Assembly: GCA_900299155.1 (NCBI GenBank)
Contig: OMIS01000021.1
Coordinates: 1 to 5,610, forward strand
Reading direction: 5' to 3'
From: a bacterium
GTDB taxonomy: Bacteria > Patescibacteriota > Microgenomatia > UBA1400 > PJMF01
DNA: 5,610 nt
The notes below the pieces were generated by a model that worked only from the letters and a program-made list of their open reading frames with translations, was not told the origin of the DNA and made no database searches. Each line of letters opens with the position of its first letter. Positions within the stretch are counted from its first letter, which is position 1. A program made the translations under genes and the position numbers. This document shows positions 1 through 4,591 of this stretch, piece by piece.

Positions 1-468
1 AACCACAGAAATGAAATGTATAAAGTACTTTTGGACAACTTAAAATCTAACCCGCTGACGCTCTAAACGTCACAAGACCCAAAAACATATGACTATCTTT
101 TCTGGGATGGTGTCATTGATACAAAGTTCTCTCTTGATAGTGGCTTTGTAGTCCCTCAGGGCGAGTCGGCAGCTTTTCTAGAAAACGTACTTGCTCAACA
201 AGGCTTAACAGATCGTGAAATCAATGATTTTATCGTCTACTGGCTGCCAGAACTACAAAAGAATCCATACAATCTCATCCATTTTGCTACTACAGAGTAC
301 ACCAATATTGCCCCGCTTACTGTGGAGCCACAACCAGAAAGTTTGATCCGTGTATTTATGGTTTTCAAACCACTACAAAAACCCATTGAAGTTCCGTCAC
401 AACAATTGCCAACGCATACACGAACAGGTTTCACTGTTGTGGAATGGGGTGGCACGCAACAAGAATAA
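1..468 (+). pseudogene. Conserved hypothetical protein, 3' part, interrupted by an in-frame TAA
   Basis: Frame 1 is open from the window edge to TAA at 466-468 except for one TAA at 64-66. The part after that stop (about 133 residues) is strongly protein-like: YDYLFWDG near the start, then REINDFIVYWLP, NPYNLIHF, a proline-rich stretch, IRVFMVFKPL, and FTVVEWGG just before the end. From memory these mark a family of uncharacterised bacterial proteins, often secreted, whose N-terminus carries a KPVIYLYP-like motif. That end would lie left of the window. No plausible start codon follows the TAA closely; the next in-frame TTG and ATG are at about 343 and 358. The single stop therefore looks like a recent nonsense mutation (or a sequence error) in an otherwise preserved gene. 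Residues 1-21 (MYKVLLDNL and following) plausibly belong to the same protein, but this is less sure. Function is unknown. Confidence 0.72.
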
Positions 469-479
469 AAAAGAGACCT

Positions 480-632
480 ATGGAGCCAAAAGCAGAACAA
501 CATACAGCAACTTCTGAAGCTACTGAGGAGATTGAAGCGCGCGTGGCACGTTTATTGGATTTGGCACTTCCTCAAACGACGAAGGCAGAAACTCAGGATG
601 CTGCAATTGCACAGTACAATCATGTAGCGTGA
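480..632 (+). CDS. Small acidic hypothetical protein, probably the N-terminal half of a gene split by TGA
   Basis: Fifty residues starting MEPKAEQHTATSEATEE, rich in Glu, Ala and Thr, with a predicted helix around EEIEARVARLLDLALP. I chose ATG 480, which starts 11 bases after the upstream stop. An in-frame ATG at 444 would overlap the upstream gene by 25 bases. The site before 480 is purine-rich (AAAAAAGAGA) but not a clear Shine-Dalgarno sequence. The ORF ends at TGA 630-632, and the same frame stays open to 947. The next segment lacks a good start, so the two halves most likely belong to one 155-residue protein interrupted at codon 51. It probably sits in an operon with the broken gene at 1-468. 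No function is recognised. Confidence 0.5.
   Translation: MEPKAEQHTATSEATEEIEARVARLLDLALPQTTKAETQDAAIAQYNHVA
630..632 (+). other. In-frame TGA joining two ORF halves
   Basis: Bases 480-629 and 633-944 are in the same frame and separated only by this TGA. Read through, they give one 155-codon protein. Intact neighbouring genes end in TAA or TAG and carry no internal TGA. That leaves three readings: a nonsense mutation, a sequencing error, or a recoded codon. A point mutation from a sense codon such as CGA, GGA or TGG would suffice. Confidence 0.6.
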
Positions 633-668
633 GATCCATATAAAGCAGTTACGGAGTACTATGGAAGA

Positions 669-947
669 TTGGATGCCTCAATACAGGAATTTATTAAACA
701 AAATTTAGATGCTGGTGAACCACTTGAATTGATTCTTAAATCTTTACAAGATTCTGGCTTGATTGAACCTCAAGGAGGTGCAATGCCCAAAAGTTATGCT
801 GGTGATTCCGATGCTGAACAGCAGCGGCAACGGAAACAATTTGAAACCTCTATCAGGGAACTTATTGACAATGGTAAAACTGATGATGAAATTCAACAAA
901 CACTGGGATTTGGTGCGTACACTCCTCCACCCAAAACTACGAAGTAA
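669..947 (+). CDS. Helical-repeat hypothetical protein, probably the C-terminal half of the gene starting at 480
   Basis: The frame is open from just after TGA 630-632 (DPYKAVTEYYGRLDASIQ) to TAA 945-947. The only nearby start is TTG at 669. The ATGs at 661 and 673 are out of frame and no well-placed ribosome site exists, so independent translation is doubtful. The sequence holds two related helical units: IQEFIKQNLDAGEPLELILK near the start, and IRELIDNGKTDDEIQQTLGF near the end. Both follow a 'long helix, D/N-x-G turn, short helix' plan seen in small bacterial proteins with short helical repeats. The linker between them is charged and low in complexity, and the end is PPPKTTK. The last 11 bases overlap the 3' end of the convergent VOC gene. 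Function is unknown. Confidence 0.55.
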   Translation: MDASIQEFIKQNLDAGEPLELILKSLQDSGLIEPQGGAMPKSYAGDSDAEQQRQRKQFETSIRELIDNGKTDDEIQQTLGFGAYTPPPKTTK

Positions 948-1329
948 GCCACTGTTGTAACTCCCACAGATGACCATCAGGGTCAGTGAAGTATGCAGTG
1001 CGTTGTCCCCACGGCTGTGTAGTCGGTTCTTTGATAAACTGGACACCGTTACTTTTGAGTTCTATAAAATCTGCGTCAATATCAGTACTATCTTTAAAAG
1101 AATAGACTGCTCCCCCGCTTTGCTTGAGCACACCCGCGGGAAGTAATTTTTGGAAAAAACTACGTCCATAAATGGCAACAAAGCAGTTACCAAGTGAAAA
1201 CTGGCAAAACTCTTCTGCAGCCACTTCTCTTTCAATGGCAAAACCCAGTTTTGAACTATAAAACTCCTTGGAAAGTTGGTAATCATCGGTCACTAGGATT
1301 ATCCAGCTGACTGCACTTTTATCTTGCAT
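937..1329 (-). CDS. VOC superfamily protein (glyoxalase / bleomycin-resistance fold)
   Basis: A full-length 130-residue single-domain VOC protein. Visible elements in order: first strand and helix SWIILVTDDYQLSKEFYSSK followed by LGF (about 8-30); the mid-domain strand FVAIYGRSFF (50-59); the second beta-alpha-beta module AVYSFKDSTDIDADFIEL (74-91); GVQFIKEP; and the hallmark ending PWGQRTAYFTDPDGHLWEL (106-124). E123 in LWEL matches the usual metal-ligand position. The His/Glu usually found in the first strand is not evident (WIILVTD), so metal binding or catalysis is uncertain. Family members include glyoxalases, dioxygenases, and antibiotic-binding proteins for bleomycin or fosfomycin; the substrate cannot be told here. 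ATG 1327-1329 lies six bases after an extended -10 element, which suggests a leaderless mRNA. The stop is TAG at 937-939, overlapping the convergent gene's end. Confidence 0.88.
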   Translation of the reverse strand: MQDKSAVSWIILVTDDYQLSKEFYSSKLGFAIEREVAAEEFCQFSLGNCFVAIYGRSFFQKLLPAGVLKQSGGAVYSFKDSTDIDADFIELKSNGVQFIKEPTTQPWGQRTAYFTDPDGHLWELQQWLTS

Positions 1330-1344
1330 GTTCCTATTGTATCA
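1330..1344 (-). promoter_or_regulatory. Extended -10 promoter of the VOC gene, leaderless geometry
   Basis: On the minus strand the bases before ATG 1329 read TGATACAAT, then AGGAAC, then ATG. TGA plus TACAAT (1341-1336) is an extended -10 element. Six bases separate it from the start codon, so a normal start site seven bases after the hexamer falls on the A of ATG. AGGA is present but only two bases from the ATG, too close for a standard ribosome site. No convincing -35 was found. Confidence 0.5.
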
Positions 1345-1366
1345 GGAAGCTTCACATATCGCATTC

Positions 1367-1385
1367 ATACATACTAAATATGTAT
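1367..1385. promoter_or_regulatory. 7-bp inverted repeat in a divergent intergenic region, possible operator
   Basis: ATACATA (1367-1373) and TATGTAT (1379-1385) are perfect inverted arms around a 5-base spacer, CTAAA. The repeat lies between the VOC gene start (1329, minus) and the small plus ORF at 1400, next to an AT-rich -10-like TATATT at 1385-1390. Position and symmetry fit a repressor site for one or both sides. Such symmetry can arise by chance in AT-rich DNA. Confidence 0.3.
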
Positions 1386-1399
1386 ATATTAAGGAAATT

Positions 1400-1564
1400 A
1401 TGAATAAAACAGCAGAACAAATCGCGACTGCCCAGCAGCTTGCACACTTTTTATTACTCAATGAATTTTTAGCTGATGCTAGATTATTCACTCAGCATAG
1501 GCAAAATACTGTACTGTCCAGCACTGCCACTGACAGTAAAGGTGTAGGATTTACCACTCTCTAA
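1400..1564 (+). CDS. Small ORF of 54 residues, possibly a truncated gene start
   Basis: ATG 1400 follows AAGGA (1391-1395) at a normal ribosome-site distance, and an AT-rich -10-like element lies just upstream. The first 27 residues (MNKTAEQIATAQQLAHFLLL, then NEFLADA) look like genuine amphipathic-helical protein. After about 1484 the ORF runs antisense to the 3' end of the exported-protein gene (1484-1873), and its sequence becomes Ser/Thr-rich and unremarkable until TAA 1562-1564. It may be the 5' end of a gene cut off by a rearrangement near 1484, or a real short gene with a long convergent overlap. No family is recognised. Confidence 0.33.
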   Translation: MNKTAEQIATAQQLAHFLLLNEFLADARLFTQHRQNTVLSSTATDSKGVGFTTL

Positions 1565-1873
1565 AGTGGTGGTAATACCTGCAACATTGTGTCTTTGATT
1601 CTCTATGACAAAGTTGGCTTTTGAATAGTTCTTCTCCACATTTTCTGTTTGCTTGTAACTACTCATGCTCCCAGCTGAAATTGCGCCAAAGGCGGTATTT
1701 TCAGTAGCACCACCTTCTGGGCCAGCGCCCAGCCAGAAGTTATCAATATCTTCCCCAGTCTGGTTATCTATACGAATGTTCACTGCATCTTGTGGGGTTT
1801 GAGTATTGGTCAGAAACCTGAAGACTATAAAGACTAAAGTAACAATTGCTATGATTGAGAGAATATTTTTCAT
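1484..1873 (-). CDS. Membrane-anchored, beta-rich exported hypothetical protein
   Basis: 129 residues. Positions 3-21 (NILSIIAIVTLVFIVFRFL) form one hydrophobic segment after a Lys, without a lipobox Cys or clear signal-peptidase site, so an uncleaved N-terminal anchor with an outside C-terminal domain is likely. The domain (about 30-129) alternates strands and turns: VNIRIDNQTGEDIDNFWLG, an AFGAISAGSMSSY stretch, KANFVIENQ, and LESGKSYTFTV before the end. From memory this order (an N-Q-T-G strand, a G-x-I-x-A-G-S-x-S-x-Y turn, and a final L-x-x-G-x-Y-T-F strand) resembles uncharacterised periplasmic beta-sandwich proteins. Function is unknown. The start lies six bases after an extended -10 that overlaps the end of repeat copy 1. 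No cysteines are present. Confidence 0.72.
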   Translation of the reverse strand: MKNILSIIAIVTLVFIVFRFLTNTQTPQDAVNIRIDNQTGEDIDNFWLGAGPEGGATENTAFGAISAGSMSSYKQTENVEKNYSKANFVIENQRHNVAGITTTLESGKSYTFTVSGSAGQYSILPMLSE

Positions 1874-1888
1874 ACATTTACTATAGCA
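1874..1888 (-). promoter_or_regulatory. Extended -10 promoter of the exported-protein gene, leaderless geometry
   Basis: The minus strand reads TGC, TATAGT (1885-1880), AAATGT, then ATG at 1873. This is the same TGN, hexamer, six bases, ATG layout as at 1329 and 2753. The hexamer overlaps the TAG stop (1883-1881) that closes the repeat-encoded peptide upstream. No Shine-Dalgarno sequence fits in the six-base gap. Confidence 0.52.
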
Positions 1889-2063
1889 TCTTCCTCACCA
1901 CCACACACTCTACTCTCTCACCACCTGGTGCCTGCCAAGCCAGGTGACAGGTATGATCCTGGTGATAACCATGGGCTTCATAAAAGCCAAAGGCATCAAA
2001 GTCAGGATTCTGCTCTTTGCTGTAGGGATGCTGTTTGTCCAGTGCTTCCGCCAGTTCAGCTAG
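1881..2063 (-). pseudogene. C-terminal tail of an unknown protein (repeat family copy 1), in frame after the 229-residue gene
   Basis: Directly after TAG 2066-2064 the same frame stays open for 60 codons to TAG 1883-1881. The peptide starts LAELAEALDKQHPYSKEQ and passes FYEAHGYHQDHTCHLAWQ. It then has a PGGERVECVVV segment and ends RKML. The ending is shared with the copies near 2770, 3916 and 5544, and differences from the copy at 3938-4031 include silent changes, which supports coding ancestry. It has no start of its own: the first in-frame Met is the penultimate residue. It is either a remnant of a separate gene that lost its 5' end, or a C-terminal extension of the 229-residue protein behind one amber codon. 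The His-rich motif (HxxHQDHxxH) could bind metal, but no family is recognised. Confidence 0.55.
1891..1984 (-). repeat. Dispersed coding repeat, copy 1
   Basis: A gapless hand alignment to 3938-4031 gives 80 identical positions of 94. The shared block starts TTCCTCACCACCACACACTC and ends GCTTCATAAA on the plus strand. Beyond 1984 the copies diverge. A short inverted pair, CACCTGG and CCAGGTG (11-base loop), lies inside but is not conserved in the other copies, so a DNA-structure role is less likely than coding ancestry. Confidence 0.85.
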
Positions 2064-2753
2064 CTAGACAGCATCAAAACTTCTTCTGATTGCTGCTGCA
2101 TTGGTTCCGGCAACAACATATTGATTTGCGAGTTTTTGCAATCTACTGCCTTCATCATTTATTTCTTGTGGTATTTGACCACTGAAATATGCAGTAAGTG
2201 CCCGAGCAGTGCGGACTAATGTGGGCTTCAAGTTTAGTGTAGTCCAGTCGGCAAGACCAATTAGCGCATTTGCAGCAGAGTTTATGTCTTGTGCTTGATT
2301 TATTCTCATGACCTGTGGCCTAAAACTATCTAAAAGTGCGGCTGCTTGCTGAGGATTTATTGCATGCATATTCCGTCCATCTTGTGAAAAAGTATCCATC
2401 ATGGTTTGTATACTTTTGAAAGTAGCGACAGTTTCATCTTTTAACGTGTCCATATCATGTTGCATCTGCTCTATGATCTGGAGCTTGGGTAGTAGTAGTT
2501 CAGCAATTTGGGGTTCACGTTGCGCAGCTTCTAAAATGTCTTGTGCATGCCGCAGCTGATTCTCTCTGAGGGCTTGCTTATATTGTGTGATGACCTTGTC
2601 TACTAATGCAGCAACTTGCTCCTGGTCACGCTGTTCCAATGCCGTTGGGGTTGCTTCAGGTGTAGCAAGTTTGGGATCATCATCTGGAGCTGCATCATCA
2701 GTGGGTTCATGCAGTTCATGTAAGCCTGGTTCAGGTATATTAGCTTCATTCAT
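2064..2753 (-). CDS. Acidic, alpha-helical hypothetical protein (229 residues)
   Basis: The first 40 residues are acidic, rich in Pro and Ala, and probably disordered (LHELHEPTDDAAPDDDPK). Residues 41-125 are helical with heptad-like Leu/Ile/Met spacing (AALVDKVITQYKQAL, then LLLPKLQIIEQMQHDMDTLK), likely coiled coil. Residues 130-229 form a second helical part (NPQQAAALLDSFRPQVMRIN, LIGLADWTTLNLKP) ending AIRRSFDAV. There is no signal peptide, membrane segment or catalytic motif, so a cytoplasmic binding or scaffolding role is only a guess. ATG 2753 lies six bases after an extended -10, with no ribosome site. The stop is TAG 2066-2064, after which the same frame continues for 60 codons of repeat-family sequence. 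No family is recognised. Confidence 0.75.
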   Translation of the reverse strand: MNEANIPEPGLHELHEPTDDAAPDDDPKLATPEATPTALEQRDQEQVAALVDKVITQYKQALRENQLRHAQDILEAAQREPQIAELLLPKLQIIEQMQHDMDTLKDETVATFKSIQTMMDTFSQDGRNMHAINPQQAAALLDSFRPQVMRINQAQDINSAANALIGLADWTTLNLKPTLVRTARALTAYFSGQIPQEINDEGSRLQKLANQYVVAGTNAAAIRRSFDAV

Positions 2754-2768
2754 ATAAAAATTATAACA
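2754..2768 (-). promoter_or_regulatory. Consensus extended -10 promoter of the 229-residue gene, leaderless geometry
   Basis: The minus strand reads TGT, TATAAT (2765-2760, perfect consensus), TTTTAT, then ATG at 2753. Transcription is expected to start on or next to the A of ATG, giving a leaderless mRNA. The element begins two bases after the TAA (2772-2770) that ends repeat copy 4. Confidence 0.6.
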
Positions 2769-2769
2769 G

Positions 2770-2841
2770 TTATTTTCTCACTATCACATACTATGCTCTG
2801 CAACCATCAGGATCAGTACAACAATGATATGTATGATCTCT
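2770..2841 (-). pseudogene. Degenerate copy 4 of the repeat-encoded protein tail, with an internal TAG
   Basis: The minus-strand frame from 2841 reads RDHTYHCCTDPDGCRA, TAG (2793-2791), YVIVRK, TAA (2772-2770). It aligns with DHTCHLAWQAPGGERVEC plus VVVRK of copy 1 and DHSSHLAWQSPDGGRVEC of copy 2: the DH, H, PDG, R and V-V-R-K positions are kept. Nucleotides also align along the block (TCTCACTATCACATACTATG against CCTCACCACCACACACTCCA). Upstream of 2841 the frame soon hits TGA and nothing recognisable remains before the plus-strand gene at 2901. It is an old, inactive remnant. Its TDPDG also resembles VOC proteins, but the ending matches the repeat family better. Confidence 0.5.
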
Positions 2842-2872
2842 AGTCAGTCTCAGTCACTCTTCTATCGCACTG

Positions 2873-2891
2873 TACCACTTAGTGGTATGAT
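2873..2891 (+). promoter_or_regulatory. Extended -10 promoter with overlapping palindrome, upstream of the phosphoesterase gene
   Basis: TACCACT (2873-2879), T, AGTGGTA (2881-2887) is a perfect 7-bp inverted repeat around one base. Its right arm overlaps TGG plus TATGAT (2886-2891), an extended -10-like element nine bases before ATG 2901. A protein bound at the palindrome would cover the promoter, so it is a candidate operator. The implied 5' leader is only a few bases, and no Shine-Dalgarno sequence is present. Confidence 0.4.
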
Positions 2892-2900
2892 GTATCCCAT

Positions 2901-3443
2901 ATGAAAGTGCTGCATTATTCGGATCAAAGTGAACCAGATCTGAACCAGCTTTTTTTGCAAGCTGATGTACTTTTTACCACAGGTGATTTAGCGATTTCAG
3001 ATTTTAGTGGAATAGAAAATCAGTTGAAAACAAAACCTTGCTTTGGTGTCTATGGTAATCACTGTACTCCAGGGTACTTGGAAACGCTCGGTATCATCAA
3101 TCTACATCTGCAGGTGTATCAATGGAATAATTTGTTACTTGGTGGATATCAAGGCTGTCTCAGATATAAAGCAAAAGGTGGGCCACAGTTTACTGAAGAT
3201 GAAGCTGCTCAAGATTTGCAGAATTTCCCTCAACTAGATATTTTACTTTTACATGCTGCCCCTTACGGATTATTAGATACACCTGGGGATGAAGTACACA
3301 CTGGCTCTCAAGCGGTAAGACAGTACGTAGATACTCGTCCACCCAAATATATTTTTTGCGGTCATGACAGTCCGTCTGCTCAGTTGAGTTACAATCAAAC
3401 AAAAGTATTTAGAACTCATCAAGCACAGTTACTAGAAATTTAG
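2901..3443 (+). CDS. Calcineurin-like metallophosphoesterase with altered metal site
   Basis: 180 residues with the ordered motifs of the metallophosphoesterase superfamily: VLHYSDQS (D8), FTTGDLA (G28-D29), GVYGNHC (N53, H54), ILLLHAAPYG (H118) and FCGHDS (H155). The protein is short, without insert domains, and cytoplasmic. Known members hydrolyse phosphomono- or phosphodiesters with two metals. The usual D-x-H is D-x-S here (S10), and the usual G-H-x-H is G-H-x-S (S157). In the canonical fold both missing histidines bind the same metal (M1), while the M2 ligands N53, H54, H118 and H155 and the bridging Asp residues remain. The enzyme may work with one metal, use different ligands, or be non-catalytic. 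The substrate is unknown. It starts right after an extended -10 and is followed 24 bases later by the gene at 3468, probably co-transcribed. Confidence 0.85.
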   Translation: MKVLHYSDQSEPDLNQLFLQADVLFTTGDLAISDFSGIENQLKTKPCFGVYGNHCTPGYLETLGIINLHLQVYQWNNLLLGGYQGCLRYKAKGGPQFTEDEAAQDLQNFPQLDILLLHAAPYGLLDTPGDEVHTGSQAVRQYVDTRPPKYIFCGHDSPSAQLSYNQTKVFRTHQAQLLEI

Positions 3444-3456
3444 ATACAGCTACCAG

Positions 3457-3462
3457 AAAGGA
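3457..3462 (+). promoter_or_regulatory. Shine-Dalgarno sequence of the 154-residue gene
   Basis: AAAGGA lies five bases before ATG 3468 and supports that start. The out-of-frame ATG at 3464 is too close. It contrasts with the likely leaderless starts on the minus strand, so the organism appears to use both modes. Confidence 0.55.
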
Positions 3463-3467
3463 AATGT

Positions 3468-3932
3468 ATGTCAGCAACATTTGAATTTTTACCAATAGGA
3501 AATGCAAAGCCAGCTACTCCCCGTGAGAAGCTTGAAGAACATCTCGCGCCACATTTCAGCATCAAATTTTCTGATAAAACGGTAATGAATGTGCTGCAAG
3601 ATTTCCAAGTTTTTATAGAGAATGAGCGGCTTAAAAAAAGATATGCTGAACCGATAGAATTCTATTATGATGATAGGACTTATCATATTTGTACGACTAT
3701 CAATCCTTCGGCTTTTACAAGTGATGAAGAAGTTATTTTTATGCACGTCTTAGGGATGATTGCTGAAGCTACAAACTGCGGGGTGCATTCTGATATTACA
3801 GGGGAGGACTTTTTACCAGGAGAATTATTGTCACCATCTATTGCAGAAGAATTGACTAAACCTGTGCAATCAGCAGCTGAGGTTTCACAAGCAAATAAGG
3901 GTTTTGCAGCAATGCTTAAGAAGTCTGAGTAA
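3468..3932 (+). CDS. Hypothetical protein, 154 residues
   Basis: I do not recognise the family. The sequence starts MSATFEFLPIGNAKPATPRE, then has a helical part (residues 20-60, ending IENERLKKRY). A short strand pair follows (PIEFYYDDRTYHICTTINP, 62-80), then a helix EEVIFMHVLGMIAEATNC (87-104), and a polar Ala/Glu-rich tail ending AAMLKKSE. There is no signal peptide, membrane segment or evident catalytic motif. The mixed alpha/beta core suggests a small soluble cytoplasmic domain. The 24-base gap to the phosphoesterase gene and a good ribosome site suggest a two-gene operon with it. Its stop (3930-3932) lies six bases before repeat copy 2, and its last bases overlap the antisense end of that copy's reading frame. 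Confidence 0.75.
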   Translation: MSATFEFLPIGNAKPATPREKLEEHLAPHFSIKFSDKTVMNVLQDFQVFIENERLKKRYAEPIEFYYDDRTYHICTTINPSAFTSDEEVIFMHVLGMIAEATNCGVHSDITGEDFLPGELLSPSIAEELTKPVQSAAEVSQANKGFAAMLKKSE

Positions 3933-4212
3933 CCTTTTTCCTCACCACCACACACTCCACTCTGCCACCATCTGGTGACTGCCAAGCCAAGTGAGACGAA
4001 TGATCCTGGTGAAATCGGTGCGCTTCATAAAGTAATAGATTTTATGATCGCCATAGCTGTGCGGAGATACGTTGATTCAAAGGTCTCTGAAAGTTTTTTA
4101 CTTAAATAGTTTTTGAGTGTGCTGTGTCTACAATGAAGTATTTAGTACTCGTTGTAACTACTTCTTCCTTAAAAATAGCAGGGGCAATCTTTGTGACAGT
4201 ATATGCATATAC
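3916..4212 (-). pseudogene. Decayed gene carrying repeat-family tail (copy 2)
   Basis: The minus strand from 4212 reads VYAYTVTKIAPAIFKEEVVT, then TSTKYFIVDTAHSKTI, then TAA (4104-4102). The same frame continues VKNFQRPLNQRIS, meets another TAA, and resumes YEAHRFHQDHSSHLAWQ, then PDGGRVECVVVRK, ending at TAA 3918-3916. A second frame between the halves reads SPHSYGDHKIYYF, so a small indel pair or frameshift is likely near 4030-4065. The pieces would restore a small protein of roughly 95-100 residues with the DHxxHLAWQxPDGGRVECVV ending. It lacks a start codon at its left end (GTA 4212), directly after the stop of the gene at 4213. Several disabling changes make a pseudogene far more likely than a working gene. 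The ancestral function is unknown. Confidence 0.55.
3938..4031 (-). repeat. Dispersed coding repeat, copy 2
   Basis: It matches copy 1 (1891-1984) at 80 of 94 positions without gaps and is identical over its first 67 bases (3938-4004) to copy 3 at 5544-5610. It lies tail to tail with the 154-residue gene, starting six bases after its TAA, just as copy 3 starts five bases after the stop of the gene at 4691-5539. Confidence 0.9.
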
Positions 4213-4591
4213 TTACATGTTATTTGCTAATTTGGTTATTTCTCGTTTACTTTCTTCTAGCTGTACCAAAAACTTAATAACTTGACTCACCTCGGTATAT
4301 GCTTTCTTCAATTTCTTCTCGTGTGCGATTAGCTTTGTCAATTAACTCTTGAAGCTCAGTGGCAGTAATCTCTGTGTTATTGTTAAGCTTAGTGACGGTT
4401 GCAAATATGTGAAGTGCCTTAATTTGCTCAACTAAAGTAGTTGGATCTGTACTATTAGCTTCAAGTTCACAAATCTTAAGATATAAAGAATCTTTTGCAT
4501 CCTCTAATCTACGTTGTGCTATCTCAGCCTCGGGGCGAGGTTTATAAGCGGTTGTTTCTTATAAATATTCAGGTCCCATTTCTTGTGTCAT
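4213..4591 (-). pseudogene. Broken gene for a helical protein: nonsense codon plus frameshift
   Basis: ATG 4591 begins MTQEMGPEYL, then TAA (4561-4559) at codon 11. The frame then runs ETTAYKPRPEAEIAQRRLED, continues through an all-helical stretch (KICELEANSTDPTTLVEQIK, LQELIDKANRTREE) and ends early at TAA 4276-4274. The minus-strand frame reached by skipping one base continues the protein: AYTEVSQVIKFLVQLEESKR, then EITKLANNM and TAA 4215-4213. One extra A in the AAA run at 4303-4305 would explain the shift. Repaired, it is about 125 residues, charged and coiled-coil-like, with no signal or catalytic motif. An AGAGAAAGAAAAA purine tract precedes the ATG, and a TATAAT lies at 4626-4621. Two independent lesions argue for a real pseudogene, unless the assembly is poor. 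Family unknown. Confidence 0.62.

Noticed and set aside
237..503. Minus-strand ORF of 88 residues
   Set aside because: It is antisense to the well-conserved frame at 67-468 and its Cys/Ser-rich sequence is not protein-like.
744..1046. Minus-strand ORF of 100 residues
   Set aside because: It lies antisense to the gene ending at 947 and in another frame of the VOC gene, and has no motifs.
1553..1570. Hairpin ACCACT-N6-AGTGGT as a terminator for the small ORF
   Set aside because: There is no T-run after it, and it lies inside the coding sequence of the minus-strand exported-protein gene, where codons explain it.
2797..2823. Copy 4 as a remnant of a VOC gene (TDPDG motif)
   Set aside because: The residues on both sides (DHxxH before, V-I-V-R-K and stop after) and the nucleotide alignment fit the repeat family better than a VOC C-terminus.
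3489..3985. Minus-strand ORFs of 85 and 100 residues
   Set aside because: Both are shadows of the plus-strand gene 3468-3932. The second includes repeat copy 2 only in a non-homologous frame.
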